From Flavobacterium okayamense (GTDB lineage: Bacteria; Bacteroidota; Bacteroidia; Flavobacteriales; Flavobacteriaceae), in NCBI RefSeq assembly GCF_019702945.1, contig NZ_AP024749.1, positions 1,054,001 through 1,118,000 of the forward strand: DNA of 64,000 nucleotides. The letters are read 5' to 3'. This document shows positions 45,601 through 55,658 of the stretch, piece by piece; position 1 is the stretch's first letter; each line of letters begins with the position of its first letter. Both the position numbers and the translations under genes were made by a program. Below the pieces are notes generated by a model. That model was not told the DNA's origin and did not search any database. It saw only the letters and a program-made list of their open reading frames with translations.

Positions 45601-47010
45601 ATGTCGTCTCATTACGAAGCACCCATTAGAAAACCTTTAGTAGTAGGAAATAAATCTTACCACGATGTTACGGTAGATGTGGCTCGCCCAGTTGAAGGTA
45701 GAGCTAATAAGCAATGGTGGATTGTTTTTTCAATCGCTTTAGTTGCTTTCCTATACGGTTTAGGTTGTATGGTTTACACCGTTGCAACTGGTATTGGAAC
45801 ATGGGGATTAAATAAAACAGTTGGTTGGGCTTGGGATATTACCAATTTCGTTTGGTGGGTAGGTATTGGTCACGCCGGTACTCTTATCTCAGCAGTATTA
45901 TTGTTATTCCGTCAAAAATGGAGAATGGCTATTAACCGTTCTGCAGAAGCGATGACAATTTTCTCTGTAATGCAAGCAGGTTTATTCCCAATTATTCACA
46001 TGGGTCGTCCATGGTTAGGTTACTGGGTATTACCTATTCCAAATCAATTCGGTTCATTATGGGTTAACTTTAACTCACCATTATTATGGGACGTATTTGC
46101 AATTTCTACGTATTTATCTGTTTCATTAGTTTTCTGGTGGACTGGTTTATTACCTGACTTTGCAATGTTACGTGATAGAGCTGTAACGCCTTTTACAAAG
46201 AAAATTTATTCAACTTTATCTTTCGGATGGAGTGGTAGAGCTAAAGACTGGCAGCGTTTTGAAGAAGTTTCATTGGTATTAGCTGGTTTAGCAACTCCTC
46301 TTGTACTTTCTGTACATACAATTGTATCTTTTGACTTCGCAACTTCGGTTATTCCAGGATGGCATACTACAATTTTACCTCCTTACTTCGTTGCAGGAGC
46401 AATTTTCTCAGGATTCGCAATGGTACAAACATTGTTAATCATTATGAGAAAGGTATCAAACTTAGAAGATTATATTACATTACAACACATTGAGTTAATG
46501 AACTTAGTAATTATGATTACTGGTTCGATAGTAGGATGTGCTTATATTACTGAATTATTTATTGCTTGGTATTCAGGTGTTGAATACGAACAATATGCTT
46601 TCTTGAATAGAGCAACAGGTCCTTACTGGTGGTCTTACTGGTTAATGATGACTTGTAACGTAATTTCTCCACAAGTTATGTGGTTCAAGAAAATTAGAAC
46701 AAGTATCATGGCTTCATTTATCATCTCAATTGTGGTAAACGTAGGTATGTGGTTTGAGCGTTTCGTAATTATCGTTACTTCATTACACAGAGATTATTTA
46801 CCTTCTTCATGGACTATGTTCCAACCAACATTTGTTGATGCAGGTATTTATATTGGAACTATTGGATTCTTCTTTGTATTATTCTTATTGTATTCAAGAA
46901 GTTTCCCTGTAATTGCACAAGCTGAAGTTAAAACTATTTTAAAATCATCTGGTGATAATTATAAAAGAGAGAGAGAATTAAACGGTCACAATCATTCAGA
47001 TAATCATTAA
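45601..47010 (+). CDS. actC: Alternative complex III subunit ActC, NrfD-like quinol-binding protein
   Basis: A 469-residue membrane protein with about ten hydrophobic segments in NrfD/PsrC style. Marks include WWVGIGHAGTLISAVLLLFRQKWR, FPIIHMGRPW, and SVHTIVSFDFATSVIPGWH. It is a quinol-binding subunit of the complex and the partner of ActB. It starts 31 bases after actB and ends 4 bases before actD. Confidence 0.95.
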   Translation: MSSHYEAPIRKPLVVGNKSYHDVTVDVARPVEGRANKQWWIVFSIALVAFLYGLGCMVYTVATGIGTWGLNKTVGWAWDITNFVWWVGIGHAGTLISAVLLLFRQKWRMAINRSAEAMTIFSVMQAGLFPIIHMGRPWLGYWVLPIPNQFGSLWVNFNSPLLWDVFAISTYLSVSLVFWWTGLLPDFAMLRDRAVTPFTKKIYSTLSFGWSGRAKDWQRFEEVSLVLAGLATPLVLSVHTIVSFDFATSVIPGWHTTILPPYFVAGAIFSGFAMVQTLLIIMRKVSNLEDYITLQHIELMNLVIMITGSIVGCAYITELFIAWYSGVEYEQYAFLNRATGPYWWSYWLMMTCNVISPQVMWFKKIRTSIMASFIISIVVNVGMWFERFVIIVTSLHRDYLPSSWTMFQPTFVDAGIYIGTIGFFFVLFLLYSRSFPVIAQAEVKTILKSSGDNYKRERELNGHNHSDNH

Positions 47011-47014
47011 TATC

Positions 47015-47539
47015 ATGAGTAATAAAGTTATACACGCTATATATAATGATGATGATGTGTTAATGGATGCTGTTAAGAAAACTAGAGCAGCTCATCATCA
47101 TATTGAAGAAGTTTACACACCTTTTCCTGTTCATGGTCTTGATAAAGCAATGGGTCTAGCGCCTACGCGTATAGCAATTGCTTCATTTCTTTATGGATTA
47201 ACAGGGTTAGCTATCTATACTGCCTTGATTAATTATATTATGATTAATGATTGGCCTCAAGATATTGGTGGTAAACCAAGTTTCGCATTTTATCAAAACA
47301 TGCCTGCTTTTGTGCCGATTATGTTTGAAGGAACGGTTTTCTTTGCTGCCCATTTAATGGTTATTACTTTTTACATGAGAAGTAAATTATGGCCATTTAA
47401 ACAAGCCGAAAACCCAGATGTTAGAACTACAGATGACCACTTTTTAATGGAAGTTGGAGTTCATAATAATGAGGAAGAATTAGTTTCTTTCTTTAAAGAA
47501 ACTGGAGCTGTAGAAGTTAAAGTAATTGAAAAGCATTAA
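47015..47539 (+). CDS. actD: Alternative complex III subunit ActD (DUF3341)
   Basis: A 174-residue membrane subunit. A cytoplasmic N terminus with HHHIEEVYTPFPVHGLDKAMGL is followed by two membrane helices (about 50-75 and 95-120) and a small C-terminal domain. DUF3341 is the usual ActD family. It is a structural subunit without cofactors. Confidence 0.93.
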   Translation: MSNKVIHAIYNDDDVLMDAVKKTRAAHHHIEEVYTPFPVHGLDKAMGLAPTRIAIASFLYGLTGLAIYTALINYIMINDWPQDIGGKPSFAFYQNMPAFVPIMFEGTVFFAAHLMVITFYMRSKLWPFKQAENPDVRTTDDHFLMEVGVHNNEEELVSFFKETGAVEVKVIEKH

Positions 47540-47548
47540 TATTTAGAT

Positions 47549-48094
47549 ATGAAAAGCTTATATAAAATAGTAGCAGTAGTAGGTTTATCGATGTTAGCGA
47601 CATCTTGTTTTGATAAATCGAAGCCTAACTACCAATTCATGCCAAACATGTATGAAGCTGTTCCTTACGAAACATATTCAGAACATGAAGTATTTAAAGA
47701 TGGTAAAGAAGGTCAATTACCTGCAGAAGGAAGTATTAAAAGAGGTTTTGTTCCTTTTGAAATTCCTAATACAACCGAAGGTTATGAATTAGCTAAAGCA
47801 ACATTAAAATCGCCTTTAGATTCTATTTCTAGAAATCCTGAAAATGGGAAAGAGTTATTCAATATTTACTGTGCAATTTGTCATGGTGAAAAGGGTGACG
47901 GTAAAGGTAATCTTGTAAAAAGAGAAAAATTCCTTGGGGTTCCTAGTTATAAAGACAGAGAAATAACAGAAGGAAGTATTTATTTCGTAGTTACTTATGG
48001 TTTGAACTCTATGGGTTCTCATGCGAACCAACTATCACAAGATGAGAGATGGCAAGTAACAGATTACGTTTTAAAGCTTAAGTCAGAATTATAA
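47549..48094 (+). CDS. actE: Alternative complex III subunit ActE, lipid-anchored mono-heme cytochrome c
   Basis: A 181-residue lipoprotein. The lipobox LATSC puts the lipidated cysteine at residue 20. One heme site, CAICH, is at residue 108, and a methionine ligand is probable in NSMGSHANQ. It passes electrons from the complex to the oxidase or to a soluble cytochrome. It starts 9 bases after actD. Confidence 0.94.
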   Translation: MKSLYKIVAVVGLSMLATSCFDKSKPNYQFMPNMYEAVPYETYSEHEVFKDGKEGQLPAEGSIKRGFVPFEIPNTTEGYELAKATLKSPLDSISRNPENGKELFNIYCAICHGEKGDGKGNLVKREKFLGVPSYKDREITEGSIYFVVTYGLNSMGSHANQLSQDERWQVTDYVLKLKSEL

Positions 48095-48124
48095 TTGTAA
48101 AACACTTTTTTGAAAATAATAGAT

Positions 48125-49465
48125 ATGTACACGTTTTCAAGTAAATTAAAAACTTTTTCATTGATTTTAATGGTTTTAGGAGCTGTTGGAATTGGAATTG
48201 GTTTTTGGAGTGCACCAAAAACAACTGAAGAAGTTGAAAAAATCCTTTCAGAAGACACTCACGGGCATCACGCTCAAGTAGCTCATGATGCACATGATAC
48301 ACACGCTGTTCACGCTGAAGATGTACACCACGACGATGCTCATAAGGAGCATGTTGAACATGTGTTACATCAATTGCAAAACAAACCTTGGTCTGCATTT
48401 TATGTAGCATGTATCTTCTTTATGTTAATAAGTGTTGGTGTACTTGCATTCTATGCTATCCAATATGCTGCACAAGCAGGTTGGTCACCAATATTATTTA
48501 GAGTAATGGAAGGTATTACGAGTTATTTATTACCAGGTTCTATTATTTTCTTTATTGTTTTAGTTTTATCGGGTATGCATATGAATCATATGTTTACTTG
48601 GATGGGTGAAGGTGTTACTGATCCTACTAGTGAGCATTACGATAAATTAATAGCTGGTAAATCTGGATATTTAAATGTTACTGCTTTTTTAATTAGAGCT
48701 GCTATTTATTTAGTTATTTGGAATTTATACCGTTATTTTTCAAGAAGAAACTCAATTGCACAAGATTCTTCTGAAGATAATTCGTATCACAAGAAAAACT
48801 TCAAGTTATCTGCTACTTTCTTAGTTTTATTCCTTGTTACTGAATCAATGATGTCTTGGGATTGGATTATGTCTTTAGATCCTCACTGGTATAGTACATT
48901 ATTTGGTTGGTATGTATTCGCAAGTTTCTTCGTAAGTGGTATTACTGCTATAGCAATGATTACTATCTACTTAAAATCAAAAGGATACTTAGAGCAAGTT
49001 AATACAAGTCATATCCATGATTTAGCTAAATTTATGTTTGGTATTAGTATTTTCTGGACATATTTATGGTTCTCTCAATTTATGTTGATTTGGTATTCAG
49101 ATATACCTGAAGAAGTAACTTACTTTGTTACTAGAATTGAAAACTATAATTTACCTTTCTTCGGAATGTTAGTGATGAACTTTGTTTTCCCATTGTTAAT
49201 ATTAATTAACACTGATTTCAAACGTTTGTCTTGGATTATTGTTTTAGCGGGAAGTGTTATTTTATTTGGACATTATATTGATTTCTATAACATGATTATG
49301 CCTGCAACAGTTGGTGACCAATGGTTTATTGGAGTGCCTGAAATTGGAGCAATTGCATTTTTCTTAGGGTTGTTTATTTTTGTTGTATTTACTGCATTAA
49401 CTAAAGCACCACTAGTTTCTAAAGGGAATCCTTTAATGGAAGAAAGTAAACATTTTCATTATTAA
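48125..49465 (+). CDS. actF: Alternative complex III subunit ActF with histidine-rich loop
   Basis: A 446-residue membrane protein, the second large NrfD-like subunit, with about ten hydrophobic segments. Conserved blocks such as TESMMSWDWIMSLDPHWYSTLFGWY support ActF. After the first membrane helix, residues 46-82 contain 13 histidines with many aspartates, a possible metal-binding loop. The ATG at 48125 was chosen over a TTG at 48110. It lies 19 bases before coxB. Confidence 0.94.
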   Translation: MYTFSSKLKTFSLILMVLGAVGIGIGFWSAPKTTEEVEKILSEDTHGHHAQVAHDAHDTHAVHAEDVHHDDAHKEHVEHVLHQLQNKPWSAFYVACIFFMLISVGVLAFYAIQYAAQAGWSPILFRVMEGITSYLLPGSIIFFIVLVLSGMHMNHMFTWMGEGVTDPTSEHYDKLIAGKSGYLNVTAFLIRAAIYLVIWNLYRYFSRRNSIAQDSSEDNSYHKKNFKLSATFLVLFLVTESMMSWDWIMSLDPHWYSTLFGWYVFASFFVSGITAIAMITIYLKSKGYLEQVNTSHIHDLAKFMFGISIFWTYLWFSQFMLIWYSDIPEEVTYFVTRIENYNLPFFGMLVMNFVFPLLILINTDFKRLSWIIVLAGSVILFGHYIDFYNMIMPATVGDQWFIGVPEIGAIAFFLGLFIFVVFTALTKAPLVSKGNPLMEESKHFHY

Positions 49466-49484
49466 TATTTAAAGAAATAAACAA

Positions 49485-50639
49485 ATGACAGGTTTATTGA
49501 TATTTATAGTTTTAGTTTTAATTGGAATTGCAATTTGGCAATTAACTAAAATTTTCGATTTAACTCAAATTGGAGCATCTCAAGACCATGGTGTTGCTGA
49601 TGATAACGATAATAAAGTTAACGGATACTTAATGTTTGCTTTTTTAGGCTTCCTTTATGTATTTATGATTTATGGATTGTTTGCATGGGGTGATTTAGCA
49701 TTAGGTACTCCAGCTTCAGAACATGGTATTGATTATGATAACTTAATGTCTATTTCATTAATTATTATATTCATAGTCCAAGCAATTACTCAAGTATTGT
49801 TACACTATTTTGCTTTCAAATATACTGGAGTTAAAGGAGGTAAAGCTTTATACTTTTCCGACAGTAATAAATTAGAGATGATTTGGACAATTATTCCTGT
49901 AGTTGTATTATCAGGTTTGATTTTATACGGTTTATATACTTGGAACAACATTATGTATTTCGATGATGAAGAAGACGTAATGTACGTAGAGGTATATGCT
50001 AAACAATTTGGTTGGGAAGTTCGTTATTCAGGTGAAGATAATACTTTAGGTAAGGCTAATGTTCGCTATATTGAAGGAATTAACACAATGGGTGTTGATT
50101 TAGCAGATCCTGCAGCTCAAGATGATAAAATGGCTAATGAATTACATTTGCCTAAAGGGAAAAAAGTTGTTTTCAAATTCAGATCTCAAGATGTATTACA
50201 CTCAGCTTATATGCCTCACTTTAGAGCGCAAATGAACTGTGTTCCTGGAATGGTTACATCTTTTAATTTTGTACCTACTTTAACAACAGCTGAAATGCGT
50301 CAAGATGAAGCAATTGTTGCTAAGGTGAACAAAATAAACAAAATTAGAGCTGAAAAAAGTAAAGAATTAGTTGCTAATGGAGAAGAAGCTTTAGCGCCTT
50401 ATGAATTTGATTACTTATTATTATGTAATAAAATTTGTGGAGCATCACACTATAACATGCAATTGAAAATTGTTGTTGATACTCCTGAAGAATTCAAAAC
50501 ATGGTTAGCAGAGAGGCCTACTTTAGCAGCTCAATGGAAAGAAGCTAATGCTCCAGCAGTTGAGCCAGTTGTTGCTCAGCCAGAAGTAATTGAAACTGTA
50601 GTTGATTCTACTCAAGTTTTAGCTCAAGTTGTAGAATAA
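49485..50639 (+). CDS. coxB: Cytochrome c oxidase subunit II
   Basis: A 384-residue subunit with an extra N-terminal helix plus two membrane helices, then the CuA cupredoxin domain. Copper ligands are H239, C314, C318, H322 and M325 (CNKICGASHYNM). The glutamate usually found between the two cysteines is replaced by lysine at 316. No heme c domain is fused, so the enzyme is aa3-like and should receive electrons from ActE or ActA. It has a long variable insertion (about 265-305) and an acidic/valine-rich tail. Confidence 0.95.
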   Translation: MTGLLIFIVLVLIGIAIWQLTKIFDLTQIGASQDHGVADDNDNKVNGYLMFAFLGFLYVFMIYGLFAWGDLALGTPASEHGIDYDNLMSISLIIIFIVQAITQVLLHYFAFKYTGVKGGKALYFSDSNKLEMIWTIIPVVVLSGLILYGLYTWNNIMYFDDEEDVMYVEVYAKQFGWEVRYSGEDNTLGKANVRYIEGINTMGVDLADPAAQDDKMANELHLPKGKKVVFKFRSQDVLHSAYMPHFRAQMNCVPGMVTSFNFVPTLTTAEMRQDEAIVAKVNKINKIRAEKSKELVANGEEALAPYEFDYLLLCNKICGASHYNMQLKIVVDTPEEFKTWLAERPTLAAQWKEANAPAVEPVVAQPEVIETVVDSTQVLAQVVE

Positions 50640-50667
50640 TTAAGATACTAAAATAACAATATAGATT

Positions 50668-52437
50668 ATGTCAGCACACGCACACGGTCATCACAAAGAA
50701 ACTTTCATTACTAAATATATCTTTAGTATTGACCATAAGATGATTGCTAAGCAATATTTAATTTCAGGTTTAATTATGGGTATTATTGGTGTTACTATGT
50801 CAATTTTATTCCGTATGCAAATTGCTTGGCCTGAAGAGTCTTTTGGGATTTTTAAATTTTTATTAGGTGAAAAATTTGCTCCTGATGGAGTAATGCGTAA
50901 CGATATTTATTTAGCGTTAGTTACAATTCACGGTACTATTATGGTATTCTTTGTACTTACTGCTGGATTAAGTGGTACATTCAGTAACTTATTAATTCCT
51001 TTACAAATTGGTGCACGTGATATGGCATCTGGTTTCATGAATATGTTGTCTTACTGGATGTTCTTTATTTCTTGTGTTATCATGATTTCTTCATTATTTG
51101 TAGAATCAGGACCAGCATCTGCAGGTTGGACAATTTATCCTCCTTTGAGTGCCTTACCACAAGCAATTCCAGGTTCTGGATTAGGTATGACTCTATGGTT
51201 AGTTTCAATGGCTATTTTCATTGCATCTTCGTTAATGGGGTCATTAAACTATATCGTTACTGTTATCAACTTAAGAACAAAAGGAATGTCAATGACTCGT
51301 TTGCCATTAACAGTTTGGACGTTCTTCGTGACTGCTATCATTGGGGTTGTTTCTTTCCCAGTATTATTCTCAGCAGCGTTATTGTTGATTTTTGATAGAA
51401 GTTTCGGAACTTCATTCTATTTATCTGATATTTTCATCTCTGGTGAAGTTTTACATTATCAAGGTGGTTCACCAGTTTTATTTGAACACTTATTCTGGTT
51501 CTTAGGTCACCCTGAAGTATATATCGTAATTTTACCTGCAATGGGATTAGTATCTGAAATTATGGCAACAAACTCTAGAAAACCTATCTTTGGTTATAGA
51601 GCGATGATTGCTTCAGTATTAGCAATTGCATTCTTATCTACAATTGTATGGGCTCACCATATGTTCGTTTCTGGTATGAATCCTTTCTTAGGTTCTGTAT
51701 TTACATTTACTACATTGTTAATTGCAATTCCATCTGCTGTAAAAGCATTCAACTGGATTACAACTTTATGGAAGGGTAACTTACAGTTAAATCCTGCAAT
51801 GTTGTTTTCAATTGGTATGGTTTCAACTTTTATTTCTGGAGGTTTAACAGGTATTATATTAGGTGATTCAACTTTAGATATTAATGTTCACGATACATAT
51901 TTCGTAGTGGCTCACTTCCACTTAGTAATGGGTATTTCTGCCCTATATGGTTTCTTTGCTGGTGTTTACCACTGGTTTCCTAAAATGTATGGTAGAATGA
52001 TGAATAAAAACTTAGGTTATGTTCATTTTTGGGTAACAGCTGTTTGTGCATATGGTGTATTCTATCCAATGCATTTCATTGGAATGGCTGGTTTACCAAG
52101 ACGTTATTATACGAATTCAAATTTCCCATTATTTGATGAATTAGCTGATGTTAACGTATTAATTACAATGTTTGCAATCATCGGAGCAATTTTCCAAATT
52201 GTTTTCTTCTGGAACTTTTTCTATAGTATGTTCTATGGTAAAAAAGCAACTCAAAACCCTTGGAAGTCTACAACTTTAGAATGGACTACACCAGTAGAGC
52301 ATATTCATGGTAACTGGCCAGGTGAAATTCCTGAAGTTCACCGTTGGGCTTATGATTACAACAAACCAGGTCATGAAGATGACTTTGTACCTCAAACGGT
52401 TCCAATGAAAGAAGGTGAAGAAGAGTTACACCATTAA
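50668..52437 (+). CDS. coxA: Cytochrome c oxidase subunit I
   Basis: A 589-residue heme-copper oxidase core with twelve membrane helices. The high-spin heme/CuB region shows [17 protein letters not shown] (the HPEVY cross-linked His-Tyr), [14 protein letters not shown] (CuB histidines) and [14 protein letters not shown] (heme ligands). The N-terminal histidine-rich HAHGHH is unusual. The last gene of the cluster, it is followed by a strong terminator. No subunit III gene lies here. Confidence 0.97.
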   Translation: MSAHAHGHHKETFITKYIFSIDHKMIAKQYLISGLIMGIIGVTMSILFRMQIAWPEESFGIFKFLLGEKFAPDGVMRNDIYLALVTIHGTIMVFFVLTAGLSGTFSNLLIPLQIGARDMASGFMNMLSYWMFFISCVIMISSLFVESGPASAGWTIYPPLSALPQAIPGSGLGMTLWLVSMAIFIASSLMGSLNYIVTVINLRTKGMSMTRLPLTVWTFFVTAIIGVVSFPVLFSAALLLIFDRSFGTSFYLSDIFISGEVLHYQGGSPVLFEHLFWFLGHPEVYIVILPAMGLVSEIMATNSRKPIFGYRAMIASVLAIAFLSTIVWAHHMFVSGMNPFLGSVFTFTTLLIAIPSAVKAFNWITTLWKGNLQLNPAMLFSIGMVSTFISGGLTGIILGDSTLDINVHDTYFVVAHFHLVMGISALYGFFAGVYHWFPKMYGRMMNKNLGYVHFWVTAVCAYGVFYPMHFIGMAGLPRRYYTNSNFPLFDELADVNVLITMFAIIGAIFQIVFFWNFFYSMFYGKKATQNPWKSTTLEWTTPVEHIHGNWPGEIPEVHRWAYDYNKPGHEDDFVPQTVPMKEGEEELHH

Positions 52438-52460
52438 AAAATTTTATTTCTTACATATAA

Positions 52461-52488
52461 AAAAACCTTTCCAATTGGAAAGGTTTTT
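52461..52488. terminator. Terminator after coxA
   Basis: A perfect 28-base palindrome, AAAAACCTTTCCAA / TTGGAAAGGTTTTT, closing the respiratory cluster. Confidence 0.9.
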
Positions 52489-52516
52489 TATTTTACCTTT
52501 GCTTATATTTGCTATT

Positions 52517-53539
52517 ATGAACGAAAATCTAAATCCAAATAAAGATAATTTTTCTCAGCAAGATATAGACATTGAAAAGGCTTTACGACCGCTTTCATTT
52601 GATGACTTTGCTGGTCAAGAACAAGTTTTAGAAAACTTGAAGATTTTTGTTCAAGCGGCAAATCTAAGAGACGAAGCTTTGGATCATACATTGTTCCATG
52701 GTCCGCCAGGTTTAGGAAAAACTACTCTAGCAAATATTTTAGCTAATGAACTTGGCGTTGGAATAAAAATCACTTCTGGTCCAGTTCTAGATAAACCTGG
52801 TGACTTAGCTGGTTTGTTGACAAATTTAGAAGATAGAGATATTTTATTTATTGATGAAATTCATCGCTTAAGTCCAGTTGTTGAAGAATATTTGTATTCA
52901 GCAATGGAAGATTATAAAATTGATATTATGATTGAATCTGGGCCAAATGCAAGAACAGTACAAATTAATTTAAATCCTTTCACCCTTGTTGGTGCTACTA
53001 CCCGTTCTGGTCTTCTTACAGCGCCCATGCGTGCGCGTTTTGGGATTCAAAGTAGATTACAATACTATAATAAAGAATTACTTTCTACTATTGTAGAAAG
53101 AAGCGCATCAATTTTAAATGTTCCTATTGATTTTGAAGCTGCAATAGAGATAGCTGGAAGAAGTAGAGGGACGCCTCGTATTGCCAATGCATTATTGCGT
53201 AGAGTTAGAGATTTTGCGCAAATTAAAGGTAATGGTAGAATAGATATTGAAATTTCTCAATTTGCATTAAAGTCTTTAAATGTTGATGCTCATGGATTAG
53301 ATGAAATGGATAATAAGATTCTAACCACTATCATTGATAAGTTTAAAGGGGGTCCTGTAGGTTTAACAACATTAGCAACTGCGGTTTCTGAAAGTGGAGA
53401 AACTATTGAAGAAGTTTACGAGCCATTTTTAATTCAAGAAGGATTTATTGTTAGAACGCCTAGAGGAAGAGAAGTAACAGAGTTAGCTTATAAGCATCTT
53501 GGTAGAATGAAATCTGGTAATCAAGGAGAATTGTTTTAA
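52517..53539 (+). CDS. ruvB: Holliday junction branch-migration helicase RuvB
   Basis: A 340-residue AAA+ motor: Walker [10 protein letters not shown], Walker B FIDEIHR, sensor [18 protein letters not shown], and the C-terminal winged helix. The ATG at 52517 gives the canonical N terminus; an earlier in-frame ATG at 52415 lies inside coxA and its terminator and is not credible. TATATTTG or TACCTTTG just upstream suggest a promoter with a very short leader. Confidence 0.97.
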   Translation: MNENLNPNKDNFSQQDIDIEKALRPLSFDDFAGQEQVLENLKIFVQAANLRDEALDHTLFHGPPGLGKTTLANILANELGVGIKITSGPVLDKPGDLAGLLTNLEDRDILFIDEIHRLSPVVEEYLYSAMEDYKIDIMIESGPNARTVQINLNPFTLVGATTRSGLLTAPMRARFGIQSRLQYYNKELLSTIVERSASILNVPIDFEAAIEIAGRSRGTPRIANALLRRVRDFAQIKGNGRIDIEISQFALKSLNVDAHGLDEMDNKILTTIIDKFKGGPVGLTTLATAVSESGETIEEVYEPFLIQEGFIVRTPRGREVTELAYKHLGRMKSGNQGELF

Positions 53540-53550
53540 TTTCTTATATT

Positions 53551-54477
53551 TTGATTAATAATAAAGAAAAATATGCTCATTTAATAAAAGCCGAATCTAA
53601 AAGACTCGGCTTTCTTTCTTGTGGTATATCTAAAGCCGACTTTTTAGAAGTTGAAGCTCCTCGATTAGAAAATTGGCTTAATAATAATTTTAACGGTCAA
53701 ATGTCTTATATGGAAAATCATTTCGATAAGAGACTTGATCCAAGATTGTTAGTTGATGGTGCTAAAAGTGTTGTTTCTTTATTATTGAATTATTATCCAA
53801 ATGAAATTCAAAATGTAGATTCCTATAAGATTTCTAAATATGCTTATGGTCAAGATTATCATCATGTTATAAAGGATAAATTAAAAGACCTCTTGCAATT
53901 TATTCAAAATGAGATTGGTGAGGTTAATGGACGCGTTTTTGTAGACTCAGCTCCAGTTCTAGACAAAGCTTGGGCGGCAAAATCTGGTTTAGGATGGATT
54001 GGAAAAAATTCAAACCTACTTACTCAAAAAGTTGGTTCATTTTATTTTATAGCAGAACTTATTTTAGATATTGAATTAGACTATGATTTGCCAACAACAG
54101 ATCATTGCGGTACCTGTACAGCATGTATTGATGCTTGTCCTACGCAAGCAATAGTATCGCCTTATGTTGTTGATGGAAGTAAATGTATTTCCTATTTTAC
54201 AATCGAGTTAAAAGATAATATACCAAATGAATTTAAAAATAAATTTGATGATTGGATGTTCGGTTGTGATGTTTGTCAAGATGTGTGTCCTTGGAATCGA
54301 TTCTCTAAACCAAATTCTGAGCCATTTTTTACACCAAATCCTGAACTATTAGTTTTTAATAAAAAAGATTGGGAAGAAATAACTCATGATGTTTTTCAAA
54401 AAGTTTTTCAAAAATCTGCAGTAAAACGAACAAAGTTAGAAGGTCTTAAGAGAAATATTGATTTTTTAAAAAGTTAA
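53551..54477 (+). CDS. queG: Epoxyqueuosine reductase
   Basis: A 308-residue cobalamin/iron-sulfur enzyme that makes the last step of queuosine in tRNA. Marks: the cobalamin-binding N-terminal region with [25 protein letters not shown], and two 4Fe-4S motifs, [12 protein letters not shown] and [10 protein letters not shown]. No ATG fits the start; a TTG at 53551 gives the expected N terminus. It lies 11 bases after ruvB, so probably one operon. The 3' end overlaps the convergent LacI gene by 4 bases. Confidence 0.93.
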   Translation: MINNKEKYAHLIKAESKRLGFLSCGISKADFLEVEAPRLENWLNNNFNGQMSYMENHFDKRLDPRLLVDGAKSVVSLLLNYYPNEIQNVDSYKISKYAYGQDYHHVIKDKLKDLLQFIQNEIGEVNGRVFVDSAPVLDKAWAAKSGLGWIGKNSNLLTQKVGSFYFIAELILDIELDYDLPTTDHCGTCTACIDACPTQAIVSPYVVDGSKCISYFTIELKDNIPNEFKNKFDDWMFGCDVCQDVCPWNRFSKPNSEPFFTPNPELLVFNKKDWEEITHDVFQKVFQKSAVKRTKLEGLKRNIDFLKS

Positions 54478-55499
54478 GGTTTTTTTGTAGACTCTCTTTC
54501 AATAACACTTGTTTCTAGTAAAATGGTTCTTGGAGTAAATGGAGTTTCATTTTTTTTATGAGACATTTCTTCAAACAATAATTGAAATGATTGAACACCC
54601 ATTTCATGGCTAGGTTGATCTACGGTGCTTAATTTTGGTGCAATAACTTGTGACATAAACCAATTGCTAAAACCAATTACTTTAACTTGTTGGGGAACTT
54701 TAATTTGAACTTCATTGAAATAGGCTAAAACTCCAACAGCTACGAGATCAGTTATTACAAATATACCATCAACGTCTTTATGAGTTTCAATAATTTGTTT
54801 AGCAAAACTTTTTCCTTCATCAAATGTAACATGTAAGCAAGGGTATACTAAGGTAGGATCAAAAGGGATGTTATAGTGTTCCAGAGCTTTTTTATAGCCC
54901 AAAAAGCGATCTATTGCATTTTGAGGATTTATTGGTCCTCGAATGTGTGCTATTTTCTTGCATCCTTTTAAAATCAAATGTTCCACTGCTTCAAAAGCTG
55001 CTTTTTGGTCATCAATAATAACTTTGGAGCAATTTATAAGTTTCGATATTTTATCAAATAAAACAAGTGGAATTCCTCTAGCAATGATTTCTTTGATATG
55101 ATTGTCAAAATTAGATTGATTTGAAAGCGACATGATGATTCCGTCAACTCTTTTGTTAAGTAATAAATCAACTTGTTTTTTTTCTAACGCTAAAGATTCG
55201 TTGGATTGAAGTATGATTACTAAATATCCATTTTTTTCTGCTTCATCAATGATGCCATTTATAACACTTGAAAAAAAATGGTGTACTACTTCTGGAATAA
55301 TTAACCCAATGGTTTTCGATTCTTTAGTCCTTAAATTAACAGCAAAACTATTTGGGGTGTAATGCAACTCTTCTGCAAGATCTAAAACAGCTTTTTTTGT
55401 TTTTTTACTTACATCTGGATAGTTTTTCAAAGCCTTAGATACTGTAGTTATAGAAATCCCTAGAATCTCAGCAATTTTTTTTAGCGTTACATCATTCAT
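54474..55499 (-). CDS. LacI-family repressor of the sugar-uptake locus
   Basis: A 341-residue regulator with helix-turn-helix [20 protein letters not shown], hinge region [14 protein letters not shown], and a sugar-binding domain ([22 protein letters not shown]). The ATG at 55499 gives the normal N terminus. It is divergent from the TonB receptor, with two identical palindromic operators in the shared intergenic region. It is therefore the likely repressor of receptor, transporter, glycosidase and kinase, and of itself. Confidence 0.92.
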   Translation of the reverse strand: MNDVTLKKIAEILGISITTVSKALKNYPDVSKKTKKAVLDLAEELHYTPNSFAVNLRTKESKTIGLIIPEVVHHFFSSVINGIIDEAEKNGYLVIILQSNESLALEKKQVDLLLNKRVDGIIMSLSNQSNFDNHIKEIIARGIPLVLFDKISKLINCSKVIIDDQKAAFEAVEHLILKGCKKIAHIRGPINPQNAIDRFLGYKKALEHYNIPFDPTLVYPCLHVTFDEGKSFAKQIIETHKDVDGIFVITDLVAVGVLAYFNEVQIKVPQQVKVIGFSNWFMSQVIAPKLSTVDQPSHEMGVQSFQLLFEEMSHKKNETPFTPRTILLETSVIERESTKKP

Positions 55500-55535
55500 A
55501 ATACAAATATGATAAAAAAATAACAGAAACAAAAT

Positions 55536-55569
55536 CGAAAACGTTTTCGGTTTAACGAAAACGTTTTCG
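55536..55569. promoter_or_regulatory. Twin LacI-type operators
   Basis: The perfect palindrome CGAAAACGTTTTCG occurs at 55536-55549 and 55556-55569, centres 20 bp apart (about two helical turns). It has the central CG and symmetric A/T arms typical of LacI-family sites. It lies beside a TTTTG that could be the -33 box of the repressor gene. Confidence 0.88.
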
Positions 55570-55658
55570 ATAATTAAAACGCAATTTTTATATAAAAAAA
55601 ATGATAATTTCGAATTAATAAAACTAAAAAATTAAACTAACTTAAATAATTGTACATC

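Noticed and set aside
52415..52516. N-terminal extension of RuvB
   Set aside because: The earlier in-frame ATG lies in the end of coxA and the frame then reads through a strong terminator; the start at 52517 gives the normal RuvB N terminus.
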